Assembly (NCBI GenBank): GCA_963777735.1
Contig: CAVZRQ010000005.1
Span: 558,001-622,000 of the forward strand
Direction: 5' to 3'
Length of the DNA stretch: 64,000 nucleotides
From: ZC4RG30 sp963777735
GTDB taxonomy: Bacteria > Pseudomonadota > Gammaproteobacteria > Steroidobacterales > Steroidobacteraceae
The notes under the pieces are model-generated. The model ran no database searches and was not told the DNA's origin. It was given only the letters and a program-made list of their open reading frames with translations. This document shows positions 16,935 to 25,989 of this stretch, piece by piece (position 1 is the first letter of the stretch; the number at the start of each line of letters is the position of its first letter). The translations under genes were made by a program, and so were the position numbers.

Positions 16935-19025
16935 GTGAGCATTGCCAAGCAATCCTTCCTGTTCGGTTCGCAGCAGGTCACCATCGAAACCGGTGAGCTG
17001 GCGCGTCAGGCCGACGGTTCGGTAGTCGTGTCCATGGGTGACACCGTCGTTCTCGTCACGGCAGTCGCGCGCAAGCAGGCGCAGCCGGGCAAGGATTTCT
17101 TCCCGCTGACGGTCAACTACCAGGAGAAGACCTACGCCGCGGGTCGCATCCCCGGTGGCTTCTTCCGTCGCGAAGGTCGCCCCAGCGAAAATGAAACGCT
17201 GACCTCCCGCCTGATCGATCGTCCGATCCGCCCGCTGTTCCCGGATGGCTTCTACAACGAAGTACAGGTTGTCCCGACTGTGGTCTCGCTCGATCCGAAT
17301 ATCCCCGCCGACATCCCTGCGCTGCTCGGTGCCTCGGCGGCACTCGCGCTGTCGGGCGTGCCCTTCGCAGGCCCGATCGCCGCCGCGCGCGTGGGCTACA
17401 AGGATGGCGCCTACCTGCTGAACCCGACGAAGAAGGAAGCCGAAGGCTCGCGTCTGGATCTGGTGGTTGCCGGTACCGCAGGCGCCGTGCTGATGGTGGA
17501 GTCGGAAGCCGACTGCCTGTCCGAAGAAGTGATGCTGGGCGCCGTGGTGTTCGGTCACGAGCAGATGCAGGTCGCCATCAACGCCATCAACGAGCTGGTC
17601 AAGGCAGCGGGCAAGCCGCGCTGGGACTGGAAGCCGGCCGAGACCAATGCCGAGCTCGTGAGCTTTGCGGCCGCGCAGACCGAAGCCGCGCTCGCCGAGG
17701 CCTATCGCATCACCGAGAAGCAGCAGCGTTACACCAAGGTTGGCGAGATCAAGGCTGCTGCAGCTGCCGCCATCCCGCAGGTGGATGGTGTGCCGAAGTG
17801 GAGCGCGCAGGATCTCTCGAACCAGATCCACAATCTGGAAAGCAAGATCGTTCGCGAGCGCATCCTCAATGGCGAGCCGCGCATCGACGGCCGCGACTAC
17901 AAGACGGTGCGTCCGATCCACGTGAAGGTGGGCACGCTGCCCCGTACCCATGGTTCGGCGCTGTTCACGCGCGGTGAGACCCAGGCGCTGGTCACCGCAA
18001 CGCTTGGCACGGGCCGCGATGCGCAGATCATCGACGCACTGGATGGCGAGCGCCGCGAGCCGTTCATGCTGCACTACAACTTCCCTCCGTTCTCGGTGGG
18101 CGAGACCGGCATGATGGGTTCGCCCAAGCGCCGCGAGATCGGCCACGGCAACCTGGCGCGTCGCGGCATCGCTGCCGTGCTGCCGGTGATGGAGGATTTC
18201 CCCTACGTCATCCGCATCGTGTCCGAGATCCTCGAGTCCAACGGCTCGAGCTCGATGGCTTCGGTCTGCGGCACCAGCCTCGCGCTGATGGATGCCGGCG
18301 TGCCGATCAAGGCACCGGTGGCCGGTGTGGCCATGGGCCTCGTGCTCGATGGCGGTCGCCACAAGGTGCTCACCGACATCCTGGGTGACGAAGATCACCT
18401 CGGCGACATGGATTTCAAGGTGGCCGGCACCGCCGGTGGCATCACCGCGCTGCAGATGGACATCAAGGTCGAGGGCATCACGCCTGCGATCATGAAGGTC
18501 GCGCTGGACCAGGCACAGGCAGGCCGCCTGCACATCCTCGGCGAAATGAACAAGGTGCTGTCGACCACGCGCACCAACATGTCGCAGTGGGCGCCGTCGA
18601 TCATCACCATCAAGATCGACCCGGAAAAGATCCGCGACGTCATCGGCAAGGGTGGCGCAGTCATCCGCCAGATCACCGAAGAGACCGGCACCACCATCGA
18701 CATCGACAACGATGGCACGGTGAAGATCGCCTCGGTGCATGGCGAGGCCGGCCGCGAGGCGCTGCGTCGCATCGAGCTGATCACCGCCGACGTGGAAGTG
18801 GGCCGCATCTATGAAGGCCGCGTCGCGCGCCTGATGGACTTCGGCGCCTTCGTCACCATCCTGCCGGGCCGCGACGGTCTGGTGCACATCTCGCAGATTT
18901 CCGACGAGCGCGTCGAGAACGTCGGCGACAAGCTCAAGGAAGGCGATGTGGTGCGCGTGAAGGTGCTGGAAGTGGATCGTCAGGGCCGCGTGCGCCTGTC
19001 GATGCGCAGCGTCGACGTCGCGTAA
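16935..19025 (+). CDS. pnp: Polyribonucleotide nucleotidyltransferase (PNPase)
   Basis: Phosphorolytic 3'-5' exoribonuclease of the degradosome. It uses a GTG start preceded by a weak GAGG-type site. The 696 residues contain two RNase PH domains separated by an alpha-helical segment. The second core carries FPPFSVGETGMMGSPKRREI and SVCGTSLALMDAGVPI, typical of the catalytic half. A KH domain follows (about 556-615, IRDVIGKGGAVIRQI) and then a C-terminal S1 domain (about 620-690, GRVARLMDFGAFVTILPG). Weak initiation fits a tightly controlled gene. A strong terminator follows. Confidence 0.97.
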   Translation: MSIAKQSFLFGSQQVTIETGELARQADGSVVVSMGDTVVLVTAVARKQAQPGKDFFPLTVNYQEKTYAAGRIPGGFFRREGRPSENETLTSRLIDRPIRPLFPDGFYNEVQVVPTVVSLDPNIPADIPALLGASAALALSGVPFAGPIAAARVGYKDGAYLLNPTKKEAEGSRLDLVVAGTAGAVLMVESEADCLSEEVMLGAVVFGHEQMQVAINAINELVKAAGKPRWDWKPAETNAELVSFAAAQTEAALAEAYRITEKQQRYTKVGEIKAAAAAAIPQVDGVPKWSAQDLSNQIHNLESKIVRERILNGEPRIDGRDYKTVRPIHVKVGTLPRTHGSALFTRGETQALVTATLGTGRDAQIIDALDGERREPFMLHYNFPPFSVGETGMMGSPKRREIGHGNLARRGIAAVLPVMEDFPYVIRIVSEILESNGSSSMASVCGTSLALMDAGVPIKAPVAGVAMGLVLDGGRHKVLTDILGDEDHLGDMDFKVAGTAGGITALQMDIKVEGITPAIMKVALDQAQAGRLHILGEMNKVLSTTRTNMSQWAPSIITIKIDPEKIRDVIGKGGAVIRQITEETGTTIDIDNDGTVKIASVHGEAGREALRRIELITADVEVGRIYEGRVARLMDFGAFVTILPGRDGLVHISQISDERVENVGDKLKEGDVVRVKVLEVDRQGRVRLSMRSVDVA

Positions 19026-19051
19026 CAGCGAGAGATTCGAGTCTGTTGATC

Positions 19052-19078
19052 AAAGGGCCCGGGAAACCGGGCCCTTTT
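19052..19078 (+). terminator. Intrinsic terminator after pnp
   Basis: An 11-bp stem (AAAGGGCCCGG / CCGGGCCCTTT) capped by a GAAA tetraloop, with T residues at the base. It lies 27 bases after the pnp stop and ends the long translation operon. Confidence 0.9.
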
Positions 19079-19083
19079 CGTTT

Positions 19084-19434
19084 CTAGCCGCGCGGTGGTG
19101 GCGCGGCGCCATCTGCGCCGTTCTGCGGAAACTGGCGCACCGACTGCTCCAGATATCCCGCCAGACCGTTATGCACTGGCGTTCCGTAGCTGCGGATCAC
19201 CTGTGACAGGAACTCCCGGCTCATCAGCGGATGACTGCCATGCTCCTGCTCTGCGATCACCTGCATCAGTATCGAGCGGGTGATGTCTGCCTGGGATTTC
19301 TTGTCGAGCACCAGGAAGTCGATCCGGTTGATCACCAGCCGGCGCACGTCAGCCAGCGTGATGTAGCGGCTCTCTACCGTGTCGTAGAGGCGGCGATTGG
19401 GATATTTTTTTATGACCCGAGGATCACTCATCAC
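19084..19434 (-). CDS. phaR: Polyhydroxyalkanoate synthesis regulator PhaR
   Basis: DNA- and PHA-binding repressor that controls phasins and storage granules. The first 60 residues match the PHB-accumulation DNA-binding domain (VIKKYPNRRLYDTVESRYIT, then LADVRRLV and DFLVLDKKSQADITRSIL). The rest matches the PHB-regulator segment (LMQVIAEQEH, FLSQVIRSYG). It is short (116 aa) compared with many PhaR proteins of 150-190 residues, with a Pro/Gly tail. No PHA synthase or phasin is in the window. It lies downstream of gluQ on the same strand. Confidence 0.9.
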   Translation of the reverse strand: MMSDPRVIKKYPNRRLYDTVESRYITLADVRRLVINRIDFLVLDKKSQADITRSILMQVIAEQEHGSHPLMSREFLSQVIRSYGTPVHNGLAGYLEQSVRQFPQNGADGAAPPPRG

Positions 19435-19508
19435 CGCCCCCTTGCTCGGGTGCGTCGACCCGAGGCCGGACTACAGTAGTACAACTGTGCCGGCAACCCA
19501 AATTGTAG

Positions 19509-20417
19509 TTATGAGCGCAGCCGGAGAGTCTGGACGCCAGCCAGCCTAGCAGGCGTCCAATTTTCGATGGCCCAGCAGAGGATATCCCTGACGGGGGCAG
19601 TTGTCAGCTCGGTCGGCGGACGCTGCTGAAGCAGGGACAATGCTTCGAAAACGGCGGTCGGGAGATGGCGTCCTTCCAGCGGGACGGAACGGCGAGATTT
19701 GGCGAGTTTGGTGCCATCGGGTTCGGTCACCAGGGGGACGTGGGCGTACTCCGGCACGGGTACCGCCAGGGCCTCGGCGATGGCGATCTGCCAGGCCGTG
19801 CTGTCCAGCAGGTCGGCCCCGCGGACGACATGCGTGATGCCCTGTGCCGCGTCGTCCACCACGACAGCGAGCTGGTAGGCCGCCAACCCGTCGCGCCGGA
19901 ATATCACCGGGTCACCAATGGCCGAGGTGGCGATATGGCAGTCGCCCTGCAGGTCATCGTGGAAATGGATGCTGTCCTGATCCAGCCGCAGGCGCCAGGC
20001 CGCGTCCGGGGCCCGCAGGTGCAACTGACGGCAATGGCCGGAGTACACGCCGGGGGAGTCGCTGCGCGAGCAGGTGCAGCGGTAACTGCGGCCGGCGGCG
20101 TCGAGCTGCTGGAGAGCGGCCATGTAGACCGCATGGCGCTCCGACTGCACCAGGACTGGTTCATCTGATTCGAGGCCGCAGGCAGCCAGCGTTCGCAGGA
20201 TGGCATCCGCCGCGCCTGGTACACAGCGCGGTGCATCCAGGTCTTCCATGCGGATCAGCCAGCGGCCGCCGTGGGCGCGTGCATCCAGCCAGCTGGCCAA
20301 CGCGGTGACCAGCGAGCCCGTGTGCAGCAGGCCGGTGGGAGAGGGAGCAAAGCGCCCGCGATAGGGCGCCGTGCGACTAGCGGTAGCGGTCGTCCCGGTC
20401 GCCGTATTGTTTTTCAC
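19509..20417 (-). CDS. gluQ: Glutamyl-Q tRNA(Asp) synthetase
   Basis: Truncated GluRS paralogue that attaches glutamate to queuosine at position 34 of tRNA(Asp). The class I HIGH-type motif appears as RFAPSPTGLLHTGSL. A zinc-site pattern follows (CTCSRSD...GHCRQ), and the KMSKS-like loop is KLAKSRRSVP. The anticodon-binding domain is absent, as expected at 302 residues. The only plausible start is a GTG at 20415-20417, inside the end of dksA, giving a 41-base overlap. The dksA-gluQ pairing is conserved in Gammaproteobacteria. queF nearby belongs to queuosine synthesis, so the context agrees. Confidence 0.93.
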   Translation of the reverse strand: MKNNTATGTTATASRTAPYRGRFAPSPTGLLHTGSLVTALASWLDARAHGGRWLIRMEDLDAPRCVPGAADAILRTLAACGLESDEPVLVQSERHAVYMAALQQLDAAGRSYRCTCSRSDSPGVYSGHCRQLHLRAPDAAWRLRLDQDSIHFHDDLQGDCHIATSAIGDPVIFRRDGLAAYQLAVVVDDAAQGITHVVRGADLLDSTAWQIAIAEALAVPVPEYAHVPLVTEPDGTKLAKSRRSVPLEGRHLPTAVFEALSLLQQRPPTELTTAPVRDILCWAIENWTPARLAGVQTLRLRS

Positions 20418-21108
20418 GGCGTTCGCGGCGCTCCTGCGCTTCGATGCTCAGCGTGGCGACTGGTCGGGCCTCCAGGCGCTTGACGCCGATCTGTTCGCCG
20501 GTTTCGAGGCAGTAGCCGTAGCTGCCGTCCTCGATGCGACCCAGCGCCTCGTCGATCTTGCGGATCAGTTTGCGCTCGCGATCGCGGGTGCGCAGCTCAA
20601 GGCTGAATTCTTCTTCCTGGGTTGCGCGGTCGTTCGGGTCGGGGAAGTTGGCGGCCTCGTCCTTCATGTGGGAGACGGTGCGGTCCACTTCCAGCATGAG
20701 GTCCTGCTTCCAGGTCTGCAGGATCTTGCGGAAGTGATCCAGCTGTTCCTTGCTCATGTACTGCTCGCCGCGCTTGGCGACGTAGGGCTGCACATTGCGT
20801 GGACCGGCCAGCAGGTTGTCGCCGGCCTCGGAATCGTCGGCAGGTTCGGCGGCAGGCCGCGCTGCCGTGACGCGCGGGGCTGCGGGCCGGGGAGGTGGAG
20901 CCTCGACCGGGGCCGCGGCAACTACAGGTTTCTTGACAGGCTTTTCAGATGCTTTGGATGGTTTCATTACAACGTTGCGTTTGATGGCCTCGGCGGCGGG
21001 CTTCGGCGGGGGTTTCTTTGCTACGGGCGCAGTCTTCTTCGGTGCAGCCTTCACTGCAGCGGCTTTCTTGACCTTGGTGGCTTTAGGCGCGGATTTCTTC
21101 GCGGCCAT
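20377..21108 (-). CDS. dksA: DksA-type RNA polymerase-binding factor with degenerate zinc finger and long N-terminal extension
   Basis: DksA inserts its coiled coil into the RNAP secondary channel and acts with ppGpp. The catalytic-tip motif DxxDxA is intact (DPNDRATQEEEF), as is the coiled coil around it. Two features are unusual. First, of the four zinc cysteines only Cys200 remains; the other positions are Thr203, Ser221 and Ala224 (YGYCLETGEQIG, TLSIEAQ). Second, about 95 residues rich in Ala, Lys and Pro precede the core (MAAKKSAPKATKVKKAAAVK), making 243 residues against about 151 in E. coli. GGGAG lies eight bases before the ATG. The gene is coupled to gluQ. Confidence 0.93.
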   Translation of the reverse strand: MAAKKSAPKATKVKKAAAVKAAPKKTAPVAKKPPPKPAAEAIKRNVVMKPSKASEKPVKKPVVAAAPVEAPPPRPAAPRVTAARPAAEPADDSEAGDNLLAGPRNVQPYVAKRGEQYMSKEQLDHFRKILQTWKQDLMLEVDRTVSHMKDEAANFPDPNDRATQEEEFSLELRTRDRERKLIRKIDEALGRIEDGSYGYCLETGEQIGVKRLEARPVATLSIEAQERRERREKQYGDRDDRYR

Positions 21109-21151
21109 GCTGCGCTCCCGTATCGACCCTGGGCCTGGAAAAGGACGCGGG

Positions 21152-21179
21152 ATTATACCGGCCGCCAGCCGGGTGTACA
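21152..21179 (-). promoter_or_regulatory. Promoter of dksA-gluQ
   Basis: On the minus strand, a perfect TATAAT (21152-21157) lies 16 bases downstream of TGTACA (21174-21179). It is about 45 bases before the dksA start. Confidence 0.65.
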
Positions 21180-21225
21180 GCCGGCCGCAGGCCCGCTTCC
21201 GAAGCGCCTTTTTGGGGCAACCGGA

Positions 21226-21615
21226 TCAGGGTAATCGGATTTCCTGGGGGCTCGTCCAGCCCGTGGCGCGATGCTCGGCCACCACCGTGGTGTAGATGCC
21301 GCCGCGCACGTAGAACTCGGCCGTCAGCCGCATGAAGCGCGGTGCAGTGGCGGCAGCCAGGTAGCCCAGAATCTCGTTGGTCACCGCTTCGTGAAAGCAG
21401 CCGCGATTGCGGAATGACCAGATGTAGAGCTTCAGCGATTTCAGCTCGACGCAGAGGCGGTCGGCAATGTATTCGAGCTTGAGGGTGGCGAAGTCCGGCT
21501 GGCCCGTCTTGGGACACAGGCAGGTGAACTCCGGCATCGTCATGCGGATGGTGTAGTCGCGCTCGGGGGCGGGATTCGGAAACGTCTCGATCGACGTGGC
21601 AGGTTGGGTGCTCAT
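21226..21615 (-). CDS. queF: NADPH-dependent 7-cyano-7-deazaguanine reductase QueF
   Basis: Reduces preQ0 to preQ1 in queuosine biosynthesis. The 129-residue single-domain (unimodular) form has the motif TCLCPKTGQPDFA with catalytic-type Cys34 and Asp41. It also has ELKSLKLYIWSFRNRGCFHE, the QueF NADPH-binding signature. Gammaproteobacteria such as E. coli carry the longer bimodular form, so this short version resembles Bacillus and alphaproteobacterial types. It is upstream of dksA on the same strand. Confidence 0.95.
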   Translation of the reverse strand: MSTQPATSIETFPNPAPERDYTIRMTMPEFTCLCPKTGQPDFATLKLEYIADRLCVELKSLKLYIWSFRNRGCFHEAVTNEILGYLAAATAPRFMRLTAEFYVRGGIYTTVVAEHRATGWTSPQEIRLP

Positions 21616-21677
21616 AATCAGTGCAAGTAATCTACACTACGCGACCAATTTCGTCCGCCTGGATTACCGCGAATTAA

Positions 21678-24600
21678 ATGCGTCTGACCAGAGTCAAACT
21701 CGCCGGGTTCAAGTCTTTCGTCGAACCCACGAACGTCCCGTTTCCGACCAACCTCTCCGGAGTGGTCGGCCCCAACGGCTGTGGCAAGTCCAACATCATC
21801 GACGCCGTCCGCTGGGTCATGGGCGAGCTCTCCGCACGGCATCTGCGCGGCGAATCCATGACCGACGTGATCTTCAATGGCTCTGGTGGTCGCCGGCCCG
21901 TGGGCACTGCATCGGTCGAACTGGTGTTCGACAACAGCGACGGCAAGATCGGCGGCACGCTACGCCACTTACGCCGAGATCTCGCTCAAGCGCGTGGTCT
22001 CGCGCGATGGCACTTCGGCCTATTTCATCAATGGCGCGCGCTGCCGCCGCAAGGACATCACCACGCTGTTCCTGGGCACTGGCCTTGGTTCGCGCAGCTA
22101 CGCCATCATCGAGCAGGGCATGATCTCGCGCGTCATCGAGGCGCGCAGCGACGACATGCGCGCCTTCGTCGAAGAGGCGGCCGGCATTTCGCGCTACAAG
22201 GAGCGACGCCGCGAGACCGAAACCCGGATCGGCGGCACGCGCGAGAACATGGAGCGCCTGCAGGATCTGCGCGATGAAGTCGACAAGCAGATCCGCCACC
22301 TGACCCGCCAGGCCAACCAGGCCCGCCGGTTCCAGGAACTCAAGAACGACGAGCGCAAACTCAGCGCGGAGGTGCTCGCGTTGCGGTTGCGCGAGATCGA
22401 CAGCGGCGCCGCCATCAACGACCGCGCCATGCGCGATGCCGACCTGCACCTGCAGGAGGCGCTGGCCGCACAGCGCGCGGCAGAAGCAGCCGTGGAGAAG
22501 CAGCGCGAATTCCAGTTCGCGGCGAGCGAGCGCGTGAATGGCGTGCAGGGCAGCTTCTATCAGCAGGGTGCTGAAGTGGCGCGTGCCGAGCAGCAGCTGG
22601 CGCACACGCGCGAGCTGCGCGAGCGGCAGAAGCGCGAGCTCACGCAGGTGCGCGAGATGCTGGCGGATGTCGGCGGCCAGCTGGCGCGCGACGAATCGCT
22701 GGTGGAGCAGCTGCGCGCCGAGATCGGCGAGCTGGGGCCGGGCGCCGCCATGGCGCAGGAAACGGAAAGTGCAGCCAATGCCGCGCTGGAATCCGCCGAG
22801 GGCGAGCAGCGCCAGTGGCAGGAGCGCTGGGAATCCTTCAACCGCGAGCTGGGTGGCACCTACCAGACCACGCAGGTCGAACGCACGCGCATCGAACAGC
22901 TCGACGATCAGCTGCGCCGCCTGGGTGCGCAGTCGGACCGCCTCGCGGTGGAGCGCGAACAATTGCAGCTGGCCAGCGCCAACTTCGAGCTGGGCGCCAT
23001 GGAGTCCCGCGAGCAGGGTGCGCGCGAAGCCAATGAAGCCTTGCAGCAGCAGCTGCAGGCAAGCCTTGCCCAGTTGCAGGCCCTGCGCACCAGGCAGCAT
23101 GAAACGGATTCGGATCTGGAGCGCGCGCGCGGCGAGCGCGACCGGGCGCGTTCGGAAATGGTTTCGCTCGATGCGCTGCAGAAGGCAGCGCTCGGCGAAG
23201 CAGACCGCGACGCCGGCAAGTGGCTGGCCGCTGCCGGGCTCACTGGTCGTCCGCGCGTCACCGCGCAGATGGAAGTGGACAAGGGCTGGGAGCGCGGCGT
23301 GGAGTCGGTGCTGGGCGATGCCCTGGAAGCCGTGCATGTGGAGTCGCTCGACGCGGCGGCTGCGCGGCTGGGCGATCTGAGCAGCGGACATCTGATGCTG
23401 GTCGAGGGCGGTCAGCAGAGCATCCCGGATTCGGCTTCGCTGGCGGCACGGGTGCGCGGCCCGCAGGCCGTGTTGCGGCGCCTGGCCCGCGTTGGCACTG
23501 CGGCCACTTTGCAGGAAGCCCTGCAAAAGCGGCACCAGCTCGCAGCGGGTGAATCCCTGGTAACGGCTGATGGCATCTGGGTCGGGCGCGACTGGCTGCG
23601 GGTATCCCGCGGCCGCGATGCGCATGCCGGCGTGCTGGAACGTGAGAGCCGCATTCGCGCGTTGCGTGGTGTCTGCGAGACCTGCGAAGCGGCCGTACAG
23701 TCCATCGAGCAAAGGCTGCGCGATCTGCGTGCCGAAGTCTCGGCAGCAGAAGTCGCACGCGATGCCGTGCAGCAGCGCATCCAGGGCGCGCACCGTGAAT
23801 ATTCCGAGGCCCGCGGCACGCTGGAAGCCACGCGTGCCCGCAGCCAGCAGGCTGCTTTGCGCACCGAACGCATTGACCGCGAGGCGGCCGATGTGCAGGT
23901 GGAGCGCGAGCGGGCGCAGCAGTCGCTGGAGCGCGCGCGCGGCGCGCTGGATGAAGCCACGGCCCAGCTCGAGCAGCTCGAATCCCGCCGCAGCGATATG
24001 GAAGGTGAACGCGAAGAGCGTCGTGCCGCCACGGTCGCGGCCCGCGAGTCGGCCCAGCAGGCGCGGGCGCAGGCGCGCGAGCTGCTGATTCAGCTCGAGG
24101 GTCGACGTTCAACGGAATCTTCCCTGGGTGCAACGCTGGCGCGCATGCAGGAGCAGCGCGCGGGCCTCGCCACCCGCCAGCAGCAGCTGGAAGAAGAATC
24201 CGGCGATGGCGATGAACCCGTGCTGCGTCTGGCGGAACAGCTCAACGAGCTGCTGTCCCGCAAGCTGGAAATCGAAAGCGAGCTGGCTGCGGCACGCCGG
24301 GATCTGGAATCGGTGGATGCCGAGCTGCGTGAGCTCGACGAGAAACGTCAGCTGGCCGAGCGTCGGGTAGCCGATTCCCGTGAAGAACTGGAGGCCGCCC
24401 GGCTCGCCGCCCAGGAAACGCGATTGCGCCGTGAATCGCTGGCAGAGCAGTTCGCGCAGACACGCTTCGAGCTGGACGAAATCCTCACCGCACTGACGGA
24501 AGAGGTGACGGTGATCGATCGCGAGGATCGGCTGGCCAGCGTGCAGGCCGACCTGCAGCGCCTCGGCGCCGTGAATCTCGCGGCCATCGATGAGCTCGCC

Positions 24601-25176
24601 GAGCAGACAGAGCGCAAGACTTTCCTGGATGCGCAGTGGAAGGATCTCACCGATGCGCTGGATTCGCTGGAAGACGCGATGCGCAAGATCGACAAGGAAA
24701 CCCGCTCGCGCTTCGAGGTGACTTTCGAGCGCATCAACGCCGGTCTGAAAGAGAAGTTCCCGCGCCTGTTCGGCGGCGGCCATGCCTATCTGGAACTGGT
24801 GGGCGATGATGTGCTCACCGCGGGTGTTGCCGTCATGGCGCGGCCACCGGGCAAGCGCAACAGCACGATTTCGCAGCTGTCGGGCGGCGAGAAGGCGCTG
24901 ACAGCCGTGGCGCTGGTGTTCTCGATCTTCGATCTGAACCCTGCGCCTTTCTGCCTGCTGGACGAAGTGGACGCGCCGCTGGACGAGCACAACGTGCAGC
25001 GTTTCTGCGACATCGTGCGCGAGATGTCCAGCCGCGTGCAGTTCATCTTCATTACCCACAACAAGACCACCATGGAGCTGGCCGAGCAGCTGGTCGGCGT
25101 GACGATGAACGAGCCGGGCGTGTCGCGCCTGGTCAGCGTCGACGTGGACGAGGCTGTGCGACTGGCGGCGATCTGA
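21678..25176 (+). CDS. smc: Chromosome segregation protein SMC, apparent +1 frameshift near 21960
   Basis: ABC-type ATPase of the SMC-ScpAB condensin complex. The N-terminal frame gives MRLTRVKLAGFKSFVEP and Walker A GPNGCGKSN (residues 31-39). It is then broken: after KIGGT one extra base (the C at about 21957-21960) shifts the frame, and the continuation YATYAEISLKRVV lies in the next frame. Removing one base gives a continuous 1,165-residue protein, the normal SMC length. It has two long coiled coils, a hinge near the middle, and the C-terminal signature LSGGEKALTAVALVFS plus Walker B CLLDEVDAPLD. zipA and ligA follow, a conserved order. The intact remainder favours an assembly indel. Confidence 0.9.
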
Positions 25177-25179
25177 ACC

Positions 25180-25989
25180 ATGCCGGAACTACGTACCGCA
25201 CTGATCGGTTTGAGCCTGCTGTTCCTGGCAGGTCTTGCGCTGTGGGAGTGGCGCAAGTCACGGCGTCGCTATACCGGGCACCTGCGTTCTGAATCCGGTG
25301 GGGCCGAGCCTGTCGACCGGCCACGTCGCGTCGAGCCCAGCCTGGAAGGCATGGCGGGCATGTCGGCCAGTGATCCGGATGATTCGCTGGAAGTGCCGAC
25401 CATCCATCCCGTCGAGCCGGTGCGCGTGGGCGTGATGGCAGAATCCGCCGTGGATATCCCAGCCGCCGCGCGTTTTGAAGCAACAGCCGAGCACAGGCCT
25501 GCACCGGTGCCCGCGCCGGAGTCGGTTCCTGCTGCCGTGGCGATCCAGTGGCCCCCGCGCGATCCGGGGAGGGTGCTGAGTCTGCGAGTGGTGAATGCGC
25601 GCGGCGAACCGCTTTCCGGCCGCGCGCTGCGCATTGCACTGGAGGCCGCCGGCCTGCAGCACGGACCGCAGATGATCTATCACCGCGTAACACCGGAAGG
25701 TGCCGTGCTGGTGAGCGTGGCCAACCTGATGCGGCCGGGCAGTTTCGAACCCGCAATGATGGATGCCCAGGAATTCCGCGGTCTGAACCTGTTCAGCGTG
25801 CTGCCTGGCGCTCTGCCGCCGGTGCGTATGCTGGAGGAACTGGTGGCGCTATCCCGCAGCCTCGCGTACCGGCTTTCGGCCATCGTGCAGGATGAGCATG
25901 GGGCCGAGCTCGATGGCGAGCAGCTGGCGAAGTTGCGACAGTCGTTGCCTGCAGAGGGTGGTCCGGAGGGAGACGGGACTGCCCCGTGA
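25180..25989 (+). CDS. zipA: Cell division protein ZipA
   Basis: Inner-membrane anchor for FtsZ at the division septum. The product has 269 residues. A single N-terminal membrane helix (about 5-23, TALIGLSLLFLAGLALWEW) is followed by RKSRRRY. A variable Pro/Glu/Ala linker covers about 35-130. The C-terminal FtsZ-binding domain (about 135-260) includes VLSLRVVNARGEPLSG, FEPAMMDAQEFRGLNLF and LPGALPPVRMLEELV. It starts three bases after smc. Its stop overlaps the ligA start, matching the smc-zipA-ligA arrangement of Pseudomonas and Xanthomonas relatives. Confidence 0.93.
   Translation: MPELRTALIGLSLLFLAGLALWEWRKSRRRYTGHLRSESGGAEPVDRPRRVEPSLEGMAGMSASDPDDSLEVPTIHPVEPVRVGVMAESAVDIPAAARFEATAEHRPAPVPAPESVPAAVAIQWPPRDPGRVLSLRVVNARGEPLSGRALRIALEAAGLQHGPQMIYHRVTPEGAVLVSVANLMRPGSFEPAMMDAQEFRGLNLFSVLPGALPPVRMLEELVALSRSLAYRLSAIVQDEHGAELDGEQLAKLRQSLPAEGGPEGDGTAP

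Noticed and set aside
16821..18887. 688-codon open frame on the minus strand opposite pnp
   Set aside because: It is a shadow of a strongly biased high-GC gene; the translation is His/Arg/Asp-rich with no family features, and PNPase is certain.
21874..23793. 639-codon open frame on the minus strand opposite smc
   Set aside because: Shadow frame caused by GC-rich coiled-coil codons; no coherent protein signature.
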